A stretch of 50,938 nt of DNA, taken from assembly GCF_014199985.1 (NCBI RefSeq), contig NZ_JACHOS010000027.1, positions 1 to 50,938 on the forward strand. The letters run 5' to 3'. Below the pieces are notes generated by a model. The model saw only the letters and a list, made by a program, of their open reading frames with translations, made no database searches and was not told the origin of the DNA. The position numbers and the translations under genes were made by a program. Shown one piece after another: positions 5,599 to 13,600 of this stretch (position 1 is its first letter; each line of letters starts with the position of its first letter). The DNA is from Methylorubrum rhodesianum. Its GTDB lineage: Bacteria; Pseudomonadota; Alphaproteobacteria; Rhizobiales; Beijerinckiaceae.

Positions 5599-5846
5599 TG
5601 AAGTTCGTCTGCAAGGCCCTGCGCTGCGACCCGGACCGACTGGCGTTCTGGCTGTCCGTTGGCGGTGAGCTGGTGCTCGCCGACGGCATCTACCGGATCG
5701 AGCGCGACGCACCGGCCGGCGACCGGCGGCGCCCCTCGCCTGCCCCGGTGCCCGAGGATCTGGCGCTCGACGCGATCCGAGCTGGCGCACGCGTCCGCCG
5801 CGATGGGGATCTGTTCGGCGCGACCGTGACGCGGGGGTGGGCATGA
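5595..5846 (+). CDS. Small hypothetical protein
   Basis: This 83-aa ORF starts MMKFVCKALRCDPDRLAFWL. Predicted beta-strands (ELVLADGIYRIERD and GARVRRDGDLFGATVTRGW) flank a Pro-rich linker. It overlaps the previous gene by 4 nt and the methyltransferase start by 4 nt. No family is recognised. Confidence 0.55.
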   Translation: MMKFVCKALRCDPDRLAFWLSVGGELVLADGIYRIERDAPAGDRRRPSPAPVPEDLALDAIRAGARVRRDGDLFGATVTRGWA

Positions 5847-6544
5847 TCCCGAGCGGACACACCGCCGTCATGGCCTCGCGCCGGGAGCCGCCGGACAGCC
5901 TGGAGTTCTTCCCGACACCGCCTTGGGCGACGCGCGCGCTGTGCGAGCACGTTTTCCCGCATCTCGGGCTCGCCGGGGATCTGGACTTCTGCGCCTGCTG
6001 GGATCCGGCCTGCGGCGAAGGCCACATGTTCGAGGTGCTGCTCGAGTACTTCGGCGGTGGGGGCTGGGGCTCGGACATCTTCGACTACGGGCGGGGCTAC
6101 CGGGTCGAGGACTTCCTCGACGAGAGGACCGTAATCGGCTCGCCCGAGGACGGCGTCGCCCCGCAGTTCATCGTCTCGAATCCGCCGTTTCGTCCGGCCG
6201 CCTCCTTCGTTCGCCGCGCTCTGACGCTGGCGCCGATCGTGGCGATGCTGCTGCGTACGGCCTGGATCGAAGGCGTCGACCGCTACGAGACCCTGTTCCG
6301 CGACCAGCCGCCGACGTTGTTCGCCCCCTTCGTCGAGCGCGTGCCGATGACGAAGGGCCGGTGGGACCCGGATGCGTCCACGGCCACCTCCTACGCTTGG
6401 TTCGTGTGGGTGCGCGGTGCAGCTCCGCGCCCGCCGTTCTGGATCCCGCCGGGCTGCCGGAAGGCGCTGACCCGCCCCGACGACCGCCGCCGCTTCGCCT
6501 CGCAGCCGGCCGCTGGGCCGCTTCTCGCCTCCGTCGTGGAGTGA
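5843..6544 (+). CDS. Orphan DNA adenine methyltransferase
   Basis: This 233-aa SAM-dependent methyltransferase has the opening EFFPTPPWATRAL (residues 21-33) typical of phage N6-adenine enzymes, motif I DPACGEG (54-60) for SAM binding and catalytic motif IV NPPF (113-116). No restriction gene is adjacent, so it acts alone: it may protect phage DNA from host restriction or mark it for replication control. ATG 5843 is chosen over the in-frame GTG at 5837 because of the 4-nt overlap with the upstream stop. Confidence 0.85.
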   Translation: MIPSGHTAVMASRREPPDSLEFFPTPPWATRALCEHVFPHLGLAGDLDFCACWDPACGEGHMFEVLLEYFGGGGWGSDIFDYGRGYRVEDFLDERTVIGSPEDGVAPQFIVSNPPFRPAASFVRRALTLAPIVAMLLRTAWIEGVDRYETLFRDQPPTLFAPFVERVPMTKGRWDPDASTATSYAWFVWVRGAAPRPPFWIPPGCRKALTRPDDRRRFASQPAAGPLLASVVE

Positions 6545-6549
6545 GCACC

Positions 6550-6744
6550 ATGAAGCTGGTCAGCCTCCAGACCGACGACGACGCCCAGGCCGATGCGGCT
6601 TGGCTCGAGATGGGCGCCGCGCTCGAGCAAGCTCGGGACTCCGGCAAGCTCCGCGACATGGTCACGGCCGTTCGTGCCTTCGAGAGGTTCCTCAGCCTCT
6701 CCGGCCTGTCCGAGGAAGAGGCCCGGGAGGTGCTCGGCCAATGA
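6550..6744 (+). CDS. Small acidic helical protein before the helicase
   Basis: This 64-aa acidic ORF starts MKLVSLQTDDDAQADAAWLE and looks fully helical. Its stop overlaps the helicase ATG by 4 nt. It could be a helicase cofactor on position alone. No family is recognised. Confidence 0.6.
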   Translation: MKLVSLQTDDDAQADAAWLEMGAALEQARDSGKLRDMVTAVRAFERFLSLSGLSEEEAREVLGQ

Positions 6745-8204
6745 CCGAACACCCCGATCCGCACGACTTCGGCGAGGTCGTCCCTTTCACGCCCCGCTCC
6801 ACCCTGCTCGACCTGCCGAAGGCCAGCTTCGACACCGAGGCGGCGCTGATCGGCGGCGTGCTGATGCAGCCGCACATCCTGCCTTTGGTCCAGCACCTGG
6901 TCGCGCCCGAGCACTTCGCTCAGGAGACGCACGCCACGATCTGGAGGACCATGCTGGCGCTGGCCGAGGCCGGCGAGACCCCGAACCTGCTGCGGGTGAA
7001 GGGCGCTATCGGGCCCAAGCTGCTCCAGTTCGATCTCGGCGGCATGAACGTGCTGCAGTACCTCGCGCGCATCGCGAAGGAGGCTTGCACGGTCGGCTCG
7101 GCCGAAGAGTACGCCCGGGTCGTGCAGCAGTTCTGGCAGCTGCGCGAACTCGCGATCGCTACCGCGGATGTGCGCGAGGCCGCGAGCTTCGTGCCCAGTG
7201 TGGCGCTCCAGGCGATCTACGCTCGCATCGACGAGATCCGCGCCTCGTTCGTCACCCGCAAGGCCACGTCCTACACCTTCGCCGAGGCCGGCGACGCGCT
7301 GCTCGATCGCATCACGGCAGAACTGCAGGGAACGGCGCCCGCGCTCGCGACCACGGGAATCGAGGTCTTCGATCGCGAGATCGGCGGCGGCCCGCAACCT
7401 TCGACCATGCTGACCGTCGCGGGCCGCACGTCGATGGGCAAGTCGATCTTCGGTATCGAGGCGGCCGGCGCAATCGCCGATCAGGGCCGGGCGTCGATCT
7501 ACCACTCGCTGGAAATGAGCCACGAGCAGGTCGCGGCGCGGCTTGCCTCGAGCGAGTTGGAGCGGCGCGGTATCCACCTGCCCTATGGGCAGATCATGCG
7601 GCGCGGTGGCCTCACGCCGAAGCAGGCCGAGATCGTCGCGGGCGTGGTGCACGAGCAGCGCGGCATCCCCTTCCGTGTCGAGGATGGCGGCAAGCGGACC
7701 ATCGGCGAGATCGCCGCTAGCTCCGACCGTCTCGCGAACCACTATGCCCGCAAGGGCGTGCCGCTCGGCTGCATCGTCATCGACCATGCGCACATCGTGA
7801 AGCCCAGCCGAGCCTTCCGGCGCGAGGACGAGGGGCTGAAGGAGGTCGCCGACGGGGCGCTGGCGCTCGCCAAGCACCTCGATTGCCCGGTCTTCCTGCT
7901 CGCCCAGTGCAACCGCGGGACCGAGGGGCGCGAGGACAAGCGCCCGCAGCTCTCCGACATCCGCGGCGCCGGCGCCTTCGAGGAGAACTCGGACGCGGTG
8001 ATCTTCCTCTACCGGCCGGCCTACTACATCGAGCGGAGCCAAGCCTTCCGCGATGCCGACCCGGCCGCTCAGGACGAGCACGAGCGGGTCAAGCACCTCC
8101 TCGAGATCATCATCGACAAGAACCGGGCCGGCGGCGCGAACCAGGTCGTGCGCGCCTGGATCGACCCTGCCCTCAACGCGATCCGGAACTGGCAGCGCTC
8201 CTGA
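6741..8204 (+). CDS. Replicative DNA helicase, DnaB family
   Basis: This 487-aa protein has the length and two-domain plan of DnaB: an N-terminal helical domain (about 25-175, FDTEAALIGGVLMQPHILP) and a RecA-like C-terminal motor. Walker A is GRTSMGKS (228-235), the SLEMS motif is at 256-260, Walker B is CIVIDHAHI (344-352), and the DNA-binding/H4 region QCNRGTE with RPQLSDIRGAGAFEENSD spans 389-418. It unwinds the phage replication fork. The next gene probably loads it, so the phage likely replicates by host polymerase plus its own helicase system. Confidence 0.93.
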   Translation: MTEHPDPHDFGEVVPFTPRSTLLDLPKASFDTEAALIGGVLMQPHILPLVQHLVAPEHFAQETHATIWRTMLALAEAGETPNLLRVKGAIGPKLLQFDLGGMNVLQYLARIAKEACTVGSAEEYARVVQQFWQLRELAIATADVREAASFVPSVALQAIYARIDEIRASFVTRKATSYTFAEAGDALLDRITAELQGTAPALATTGIEVFDREIGGGPQPSTMLTVAGRTSMGKSIFGIEAAGAIADQGRASIYHSLEMSHEQVAARLASSELERRGIHLPYGQIMRRGGLTPKQAEIVAGVVHEQRGIPFRVEDGGKRTIGEIAASSDRLANHYARKGVPLGCIVIDHAHIVKPSRAFRREDEGLKEVADGALALAKHLDCPVFLLAQCNRGTEGREDKRPQLSDIRGAGAFEENSDAVIFLYRPAYYIERSQAFRDADPAAQDEHERVKHLLEIIIDKNRAGGANQVVRAWIDPALNAIRNWQRS

Positions 8205-9205
8205 TGTCCCGCATTCGATCCATCCATCCCGGCATCTTCACGGACGAGGCGTTCATGACGGCCTCGCCGCACGCGCGGATCCTCGTCATGGGGCTCTGGT
8301 GCGAGGCGCTCGACGACGGCGTCTTCGAGTGGAAGCCGCTGACCCTCAAGGTACGGCTGATGCCGGCCGACGCGGTCGAGATCGAGCCCCTGCTCGACGA
8401 GCTGGAGCGCCTGAACTTCGTCCGACGCTTCCAGGCCAAGGGCAGGGCGTTCGGGGTGATCAGGAACTTCCAGAAGTTCCAGCGCCCGAAGAAGCCCCGG
8501 CATTCCGGACTGCTGCCGAACGAGTTGACCCCCTACGCACGTGGCGACGGCCCGGCGGATGAACCGGAGGGGGAGGAGTTCGGAACCGGTGGGGAACCCG
8601 TACCCCCTGGAGAGGAGGATGGAGGAGGAGGGGGAATAGGAGGGAAGGAGGAGGCGGAGGCTCGCGCGAGCGCTCGCGAGGCGGCGCCGCCCGGTCGACC
8701 CACGATCACCGACACGGCACAGTTCGCCGCCTGGATCCGAACCCTCGTGGGCCAAGAACCGGTGCTGTTCGCCCACGACACCCAGGCCCTAGCCCGGCTG
8801 CTGGACGAAGGCTGCACCCTAGCCGACGTCGAAGCCGGAATCGCTGCGGCCATGGCCAAGCCAGACTTCCGTCCTCGGCAGTGGTCGCAGTTGGCGGGCT
8901 GGGTCCGCGGCGCCGCCAAAGACCGGCTTGAGGCCGAGGCAAAGGCCGCGCCGTCGACGCGCACCATCGCCAAGCCCCCTGTCGACCCGGAGCTTGATCG
9001 CCGGAATCGGCTAGCCAAGGCGACGGCCCATTTCCGCGACGAGTGGCGCCAGGGCTGGCCCGAGGACATGCGCCCCGGTCACCCGACCTGCACCACCGCG
9101 GCCGACGTCATCGAGGAGGCGCGGCTCGCGGTGGAGCGGGAGCGAGCGGTCTACGCGAACGGCCTGCCGGCGCGCCGTGACGGGAGCGGGAGGGCCGCGG
9201 CATGA
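8204..9205 (+). CDS. Replication initiation / helicase-loader-like protein
   Basis: This 333-aa protein begins SRIRSIHPGIFTDEAF, the start of a winged-helix domain common in alphaproteobacterial phage replication proteins (about residues 1-105, ending NFQKFQRPKKPRHSGLLP). A Gly/Glu-rich linker (about 120-160) follows, then a helical C-terminal domain containing FRPRQWSQLAGWVRGAAKDR, similar in plan to DnaD/O-type loaders. It follows dnaB with overlapping stop and start codons, so origin binding and helicase loading is the likely role. The exact family is inferred. Confidence 0.7.
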   Translation: MSRIRSIHPGIFTDEAFMTASPHARILVMGLWCEALDDGVFEWKPLTLKVRLMPADAVEIEPLLDELERLNFVRRFQAKGRAFGVIRNFQKFQRPKKPRHSGLLPNELTPYARGDGPADEPEGEEFGTGGEPVPPGEEDGGGGGIGGKEEAEARASAREAAPPGRPTITDTAQFAAWIRTLVGQEPVLFAHDTQALARLLDEGCTLADVEAGIAAAMAKPDFRPRQWSQLAGWVRGAAKDRLEAEAKAAPSTRTIAKPPVDPELDRRNRLAKATAHFRDEWRQGWPEDMRPGHPTCTTAADVIEEARLAVERERAVYANGLPARRDGSGRAAA

Positions 9206-10329
9206 GCGCCCCGACCTCTTGGACGCGCGGCGAGGCCGAGCGCGAGGCGAAGGCCATGTTCGGCAATCAGGCCCTGCATCGGCCCGCCGCCGCGATGGCT
9301 GGATGCCACGAGCGCGCGATCGACTACATCCGGCAGGCGCCGGTAATCGTGCTCTCTGCGAATGCCGGCAAGGTCGGCGCCACGGCAGCGCGCAATGCCC
9401 GTGCCTATGCCGGCCCGCCGATGCGGATGCTCTGCGAGCGCGGCGCCAAGCTGCGCGAAGTGATGAGCTTCTACGGGTGCGGCTTCCAGCTTCGCGCCCT
9501 GAAATCGAGCGTGCTGCATCCGGTGCGCTGGCCGGTGATCTACCATCTCGGCCGGTTGCCGCCCTCGACGCTCGCGCAGATCATCCCCGAGAACCGCACG
9601 CAGCAGGATGTATGGCTGCGCGCCCTGGTGCGCTGGACTGAGCACTGCGGGCACCGCTGCGGTAATCCGTGGCTTCGATTCGATTGGGCGGCTGTGGCCC
9701 TGCGCGCCGTCCGGCGCGGTGCCGAGGACGCCGTTACGACCGTCGCCGACATGGTGATCGCGCCCGGCCAGTCGGGCACGCTGATCGGCCCCTCGTTCGA
9801 CGAGAAGTGGACGCTGGCGCAAGCGGAGGCCGCCGCGGATCGCTGGCACCGCGCGCTAGGCCGGGCGCGAGCCGAGCAGACTGCCGCCCATAGGCTCGGC
9901 ATCGGCTTCTCTGACCCGGTCGATTACTCGCCGTACCCGAACTCCCCGCTCGTCATCGACGGGTTCGAATTCGTGCCGCTGCGGTCGTGCGAGGATCTGT
10001 GGGCGGAAGGCGCCGCGATGCGCCACTGCGTCGGCACCTACAGTCCGTCCGTCGTCCAAGGGCGGGCTCGCATCTACTCGGTGCAGCAGGGCGGACGACG
10101 GATCGCAACGCTCGAACTCGGCTCGCCGCGGCAGTGGTCCGACGACACGCCAGTGCCGTTCCGGATTATCCAGGTGAAGGGCCCATGCAACGGAAAGCCG
10201 CCTAAGGCGGTGTTGGTGGCCGCCGAGCAGTTCGAGGCGATGGTGCGGGAGCGCATCGCTTCCGGTGGGAGGCTGCGAGCGGCATTCCCCGACATCGCCG
10301 CCACGTTCTCGGACGAGCGCGCCGCATGA
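9202..10329 (+). CDS. PcfJ-like protein
   Basis: This 375-aa protein resembles PcfJ-like proteins. The diagnostic C-terminal block (about 260-345) reads CEDLWAEGAAMRHCVGTY, then ARIYSVQQGGRRIATLEL and IIQVKGPCN. The N-terminal 200 residues are helical and rich in Trp, His and Cys. PcfJ was first noted on conjugative plasmids and occurs in many phages, but its biochemical role is unknown. It overlaps both neighbours by 4 nt, within the replication cluster. Confidence 0.75.
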   Translation: MSAPTSWTRGEAEREAKAMFGNQALHRPAAAMAGCHERAIDYIRQAPVIVLSANAGKVGATAARNARAYAGPPMRMLCERGAKLREVMSFYGCGFQLRALKSSVLHPVRWPVIYHLGRLPPSTLAQIIPENRTQQDVWLRALVRWTEHCGHRCGNPWLRFDWAAVALRAVRRGAEDAVTTVADMVIAPGQSGTLIGPSFDEKWTLAQAEAAADRWHRALGRARAEQTAAHRLGIGFSDPVDYSPYPNSPLVIDGFEFVPLRSCEDLWAEGAAMRHCVGTYSPSVVQGRARIYSVQQGGRRIATLELGSPRQWSDDTPVPFRIIQVKGPCNGKPPKAVLVAAEQFEAMVRERIASGGRLRAAFPDIAATFSDERAA

Positions 10330-10748
10330 GCGCCGCCCTCGCCCTGACCGATTCCGCCCGCCTCATCGCGTCCTGGCGGGCCGGCGTGCTCAGCCTGCCA
10401 GAGGATCGCATCCCCTGCCCCGGCATGATCTGGCGCGAGCCGGGCCCGAGCGGGCGAGAAGGCATCTGGCGGACCGTCCGGAAGGCGATGCTCCTATTCA
10501 TCGACGAGTGGGGCACGGCTGCTGCGGATCTCGGCTGGAGCACTGAGGCGCTGTTCGGTGTCCATCGGCTCGCCGGGGCCGCGCGGTCCGACTGCACGGG
10601 CGCGCTGGTCACCATCTACCCGCGGCGCTGCATCGCCCTGTGCGAGCGCGAGATCCACCTCGACCGGCTGAACGGTTCGCCGGTCGTGGATCGCCGGCCC
10701 GCGTTCATCTCGCCGGATTGCGTGCCGATCTGGCTGTTCGGGAAGTGA
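10326..10748 (+). CDS. Hypothetical early phage protein
   Basis: This 140-aa protein starts MSAALALTDSARLIASWRAG. It contains a folded-looking alpha/beta region (REGIWRTVRKAMLLFIDEWG, then WSTEALFGVHRLAGAARSDC) and ends in a hydrophobic VPIWLFGK. Four cysteines are present without a metal-binding spacing. It overlaps the PcfJ-like gene by 4 nt. The function is unknown. Confidence 0.6.
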   Translation: MSAALALTDSARLIASWRAGVLSLPEDRIPCPGMIWREPGPSGREGIWRTVRKAMLLFIDEWGTAAADLGWSTEALFGVHRLAGAARSDCTGALVTIYPRRCIALCEREIHLDRLNGSPVVDRRPAFISPDCVPIWLFGK

Positions 10749-10758
10749 GGAGAGCACC

Positions 10759-11016
10759 GTGAGCGCCCATGCAGACCGATCTGAGGTGCGCAGGAAGTCG
10801 TGGGAGACCCGGCGCCAGCGGTACGGCGATCGGGGCCACGCAGGATCCTACGCGCGCCCAGCGGCGCCGTGCCCGTGCTGCGCCGGCCTGCTGCCCCTCG
10901 TGATCAGGCTTCACCGAGAGGGAGTGCTGTCCGAGGGGCAGGTGGTGAAGGCCTCCGGCCTCTCTCGCATTGAGGTCCGGCGCTTGGCGGACGAGCACGG
11001 CGCCCAGACGGATTGA
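10759..11016 (+). CDS. Small protein with a possible HTH
   Basis: This 85-aa basic protein has a GTG start after GAGGAG. Cysteines in APCPCCAGLL precede a helix-turn-helix-like segment (VLSEGQVVKASGLSRIEVRR), in which ASGLSRIEVRRL resembles a recognition-helix region. It may be a small DNA-binding regulator; this rests on pattern only. Confidence 0.55.
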   Translation: MSAHADRSEVRRKSWETRRQRYGDRGHAGSYARPAAPCPCCAGLLPLVIRLHREGVLSEGQVVKASGLSRIEVRRLADEHGAQTD

Positions 11017-11017
11017 T

Positions 11018-11221
11018 GTGCCTGTGTCCGTCGTCCTGATCCTGTTCCTGTCCGGCGCCACGCCCGCCGCCGACCATTCGGTGACGGCCGATTCGTTCGC
11101 GACGAGGCAGGCCTGCGAGGCGGCCGGGCGAAGGGAGCAGAAGCTCCGCCGCGGCCGGGTCGTGCTCTGGGCGTGCGTGACGCGGGCGCCTGCCGATCCT
11201 GTCCGAATCCCTTCACATTGA
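11018..11221 (+). CDS. Small exported protein
   Basis: This 67-aa protein starts at a GTG overlapping the upstream stop region. Residues 1-17 form a short signal-peptide-like sequence (VPVSVVLILFLSGATPAAD). Two cysteines in the remainder could pair in the periplasm. The ATG at 11016 is out of frame and closes after eight codons. A similar small secreted gene lies at 17259. The function is unknown. Confidence 0.5.
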   Translation: MPVSVVLILFLSGATPAADHSVTADSFATRQACEAAGRREQKLRRGRVVLWACVTRAPADPVRIPSH

Positions 11222-11231
11222 GGATCCCGCC

Positions 11232-11633
11232 ATGAGCTGGGCCATCGGCTACGACAAGCACTGGAAGCGCGACGTCGGCTACGGCGTGCCGGCGATCTGC
11301 GACGATCCCGAGTGCACCAAGGAGATCGACCGCGGGCTCTCCTACGTCTGCGGCGGGGAACCGTACGGCGGCGAGTGCGGCTGCGGCCTGCACTTCTGCG
11401 GCGCGCACCTCTGGATGGGCGAGGGCGGCCAGGTCTGCCGGCGCTGCCGCGATGGTGAGCCGCCGTACAGCCCAAAACCCGACACCAGCGAGTGGATGCT
11501 CTGGAAGCTGCAGCACCCGAGCTGGTCGGACTGGCGAGCCGAGAACCCCGAGGAGGTCGCGCGCATGGAAGCCGCCCTCGCCGCCCCAACGCCCGCCACG
11601 CCGCCGGCGACCGCCCTACCCTCTTCACCCTGA
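11232..11633 (+). CDS. Cysteine-rich, RING-like zinc-binding phage protein
   Basis: This 133-aa protein has an N-terminal cysteine/histidine cluster (residues about 23-75: CDDPEC, YVC, GECGCGLHFCGAH and CRRC). The order of pairs resembles a RING or treble-clef double zinc site. The C-terminal third is Pro/Ala-rich. A RING-like fold in a phage more likely mediates protein contacts than ubiquitin transfer. Start ATG 11232 follows GAGGA. Confidence 0.65.
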   Translation: MSWAIGYDKHWKRDVGYGVPAICDDPECTKEIDRGLSYVCGGEPYGGECGCGLHFCGAHLWMGEGGQVCRRCRDGEPPYSPKPDTSEWMLWKLQHPSWSDWRAENPEEVARMEAALAAPTPATPPATALPSSP

Positions 11634-11643
11634 GGAGAACACC

Positions 11644-12099
11644 ATGAGCAACGACACCACCGAAGCCGCCTACGCCAACGCCGCACGCGTCGATCTCGCC
11701 GTCGAGATCGTCATGGCCTACGTGGGCAACAACGTTCTGCCGGCGAAGGACCTGCCCGGGCTGATCGGTGACGTCCACGCCGCGCTCGCCGGCCTGGGCA
11801 GTGCGGCCGCGCCGGCATCTGCCGAGCCCGAGGACGAGCGGCCCACCCCTGCCCAGATCAAGAAGTCGATCACGCCCGACGCGATCATCAGCTTCATCGA
11901 CGGCAAGCGGTACAAGACCCTGAAGCGGCATCTCGGCCTGCACGGGCTCGACCCCTACAGCTACCGGGCGCGCTACGGACTGCCGGCCGACTATCCCATG
12001 GTCGCGCCGAACTATGCCGCTCGCCGTTCCGAATTGGCGAAGTCGATGGGCCTTGGCCAGCTCCGCCGGCATTGGCCTGCGAAGGCTGCGGCGGAGTGA
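11644..12099 (+). CDS. Ros/MucR-family transcriptional regulator
   Basis: This 151-aa protein matches Ros/MucR over residues 70-140: PAQIKKSITPDAI, then GKRYKTLKRHLGLHGLDP, then YGLPADYPMVAPNYA. In Ros the zinc is held by Cys, Asp and two His. Here Asp86, His96 and His100 are present, but the Cys position is Ser83 (IISFIDG), as in some MucR relatives that bind without zinc. MucR proteins act as H-NS-like regulators of surface polysaccharide, motility and symbiosis genes, so this copy could regulate phage or host genes. GAGGAG precedes the ATG. Confidence 0.88.
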   Translation: MSNDTTEAAYANAARVDLAVEIVMAYVGNNVLPAKDLPGLIGDVHAALAGLGSAAAPASAEPEDERPTPAQIKKSITPDAIISFIDGKRYKTLKRHLGLHGLDPYSYRARYGLPADYPMVAPNYAARRSELAKSMGLGQLRRHWPAKAAAE

Positions 12100-12118
12100 G
12101 GGGCCCTCCCGGAGCGTA

Positions 12119-12535
12119 ATGGCGTCGCGCATCGAAGGACCTGACCCGCCTTTCGTCTCCCGAGAACCTTGGGTGCGAGCCGACGTCACGCGCTGGCTCG
12201 TCATCCCCATGAGGCTCCTGCGCGAGGACGACGGTGGCCTCATGGTCCTGTCCGGCAACGCCCACCTCGCGACCGATCCGAACAAGCAGGACGCGCACTT
12301 CGATATCCTCGCCTTCGCGCGGACGGTGCTGGGAAAGGGGACGCCCGAGCTTCTCGCGGTCACGACCTGGGCCCGGATCATGGCTGCTGGAGGACACGCC
12401 GAATCCTCGATCGCCGAATGGTGCCGCGAGATGGGCTGGAACGAGCGCACGTTCTACCACCGCTTCAATCGTGCCGTGGATCGGATCGTCGAGGCTAAGA
12501 ACAGGATCGATTGTCGCTCCTTCACGCTTGCGTGA
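12119..12535 (+). CDS. HTH-type phage protein (DUF6362-like)
   Basis: This 138-aa protein has a C-terminal helix-turn-helix-like region (SSIAEWCREMGWNERTFYHR, about residues 100-120) that resembles phage proteins grouped as DUF6362. The N-terminal part is alpha/beta (DVTRWLVIPMRLLREDDGGL). ATG 12119 has a weak GGAG five bases upstream. It may regulate the early-to-late switch because it sits near the end of the early operon; that is inference. Confidence 0.6.
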   Translation: MASRIEGPDPPFVSREPWVRADVTRWLVIPMRLLREDDGGLMVLSGNAHLATDPNKQDAHFDILAFARTVLGKGTPELLAVTTWARIMAAGGHAESSIAEWCREMGWNERTFYHRFNRAVDRIVEAKNRIDCRSFTLA

Positions 12536-12617
12536 AGATTTTCCTTGACGGTGTCAGCGACGGCGCAGGACGCAGGCTCAACCGCTGGCATATCGCCGGC
12601 GCCAAGGAGTTGCAGCC

Positions 12618-13598
12618 GTGTCTGCGTCGGCCTCCCCTTCGTCCACTCCCGCTCCCAAGAAGCGCACGCTCGACATCGAGGCGGCGCTGCAGTGGGCCTT
12701 CCGCGAGGAAGCGCCGAAGATGCGGGAAGAGCCCGGACCTCGCGGCCCTGTCCTCCCGGCCATCCATCCCATGTGGCGCGCCGGCGCGTTCGGCTCCCGC
12801 ATCGACAACTGGAACAACGTGGACCCCGGCTTTCCGCTGGCCATGGGAGAGCCGCACCCCGACGCAGTGCTGATCATCAACGCCGCGCGCGGGTGCGACG
12901 TCGAGAAGCTCGAACTCTGGGGTTTTCTGATCCCCTACGGGATCGGCGAGAACTTCGACCAGGTCGGGATCATGGAAAAGGCTCGCCGCGAGACGGTGGC
13001 GGTCCTCACGTCCTGCGCGACACGACGTTGCCGCCCCGACGTCGGCGACCAGGTCGAGATCGAGCCCGTCCGGTCGATCACAGGTCAGATCACGGTCTGG
13101 GTGCGCGAGACCCGCGAGTACGAGGATGCGGAGGGGCAGCCGATCTTCGTGCCGCACGATCTGCCGACGAAGCCGCTCCGGAAGGGCGTCTACCCGGCCG
13201 GCGCGTTCTGCAAGATCCGATACTGCCCGAGCGCGGCGACCGTCGCCCTGGACCGGGCGAAGTACGCGGCATGGTGGGCAGCTCTGCAGCACGTCACCGA
13301 GTTGCTGCAGGTGATGGGCCTTGCCACGATCGAGATCACCGGACCAGCGGCCCCGCGGTCGCCCTGGATCGATGCACCGGCGGCGTCGCCACCGGCGTCC
13401 GTCCTTCCTAACGAGCGGCCGACCTTCACCGAGCGCGCTGACGCCGAGGAAGCCGCAGAAACGGCCGCAGCCGTCGCCGCCGCCCGATTGGAGGTGCTGA
13501 AGGGCCGCCGCGGACTGGGCCGCCGGGCCCAGCCCGCGCGAGGGATGGAGCTCCGACAGGCGGCGGTATCGTTGGCCGCGCCCGCGGAAACAGCCTAA
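12618..13598 (+). CDS. Hypothetical phage protein, last gene of the early operon
   Basis: This 326-aa protein has a GTG start following an AAGGAG site. A central folded domain (about 50-240) contains VLPAIHPMWRAGAFGSRIDN and TPSL-free alpha/beta segments such as DAVLIINAARGCDVEKLELW. The C-terminus (about 260-326) is Ala/Glu-rich. No family is recognised. It ends 2 bp before the stop of the convergent accessory gene. Confidence 0.6.
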   Translation: MSASASPSSTPAPKKRTLDIEAALQWAFREEAPKMREEPGPRGPVLPAIHPMWRAGAFGSRIDNWNNVDPGFPLAMGEPHPDAVLIINAARGCDVEKLELWGFLIPYGIGENFDQVGIMEKARRETVAVLTSCATRRCRPDVGDQVEIEPVRSITGQITVWVRETREYEDAEGQPIFVPHDLPTKPLRKGVYPAGAFCKIRYCPSAATVALDRAKYAAWWAALQHVTELLQVMGLATIEITGPAAPRSPWIDAPAASPPASVLPNERPTFTERADAEEAAETAAAVAAARLEVLKGRRGLGRRAQPARGMELRQAAVSLAAPAETA

Positions 13599-13600
13599 TC

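Noticed and set aside
6168..8096. 642-codon minus-strand frame
   Set aside because: It lies opposite the DnaB-family helicase, whose motifs are intact; the antisense product has no motifs.
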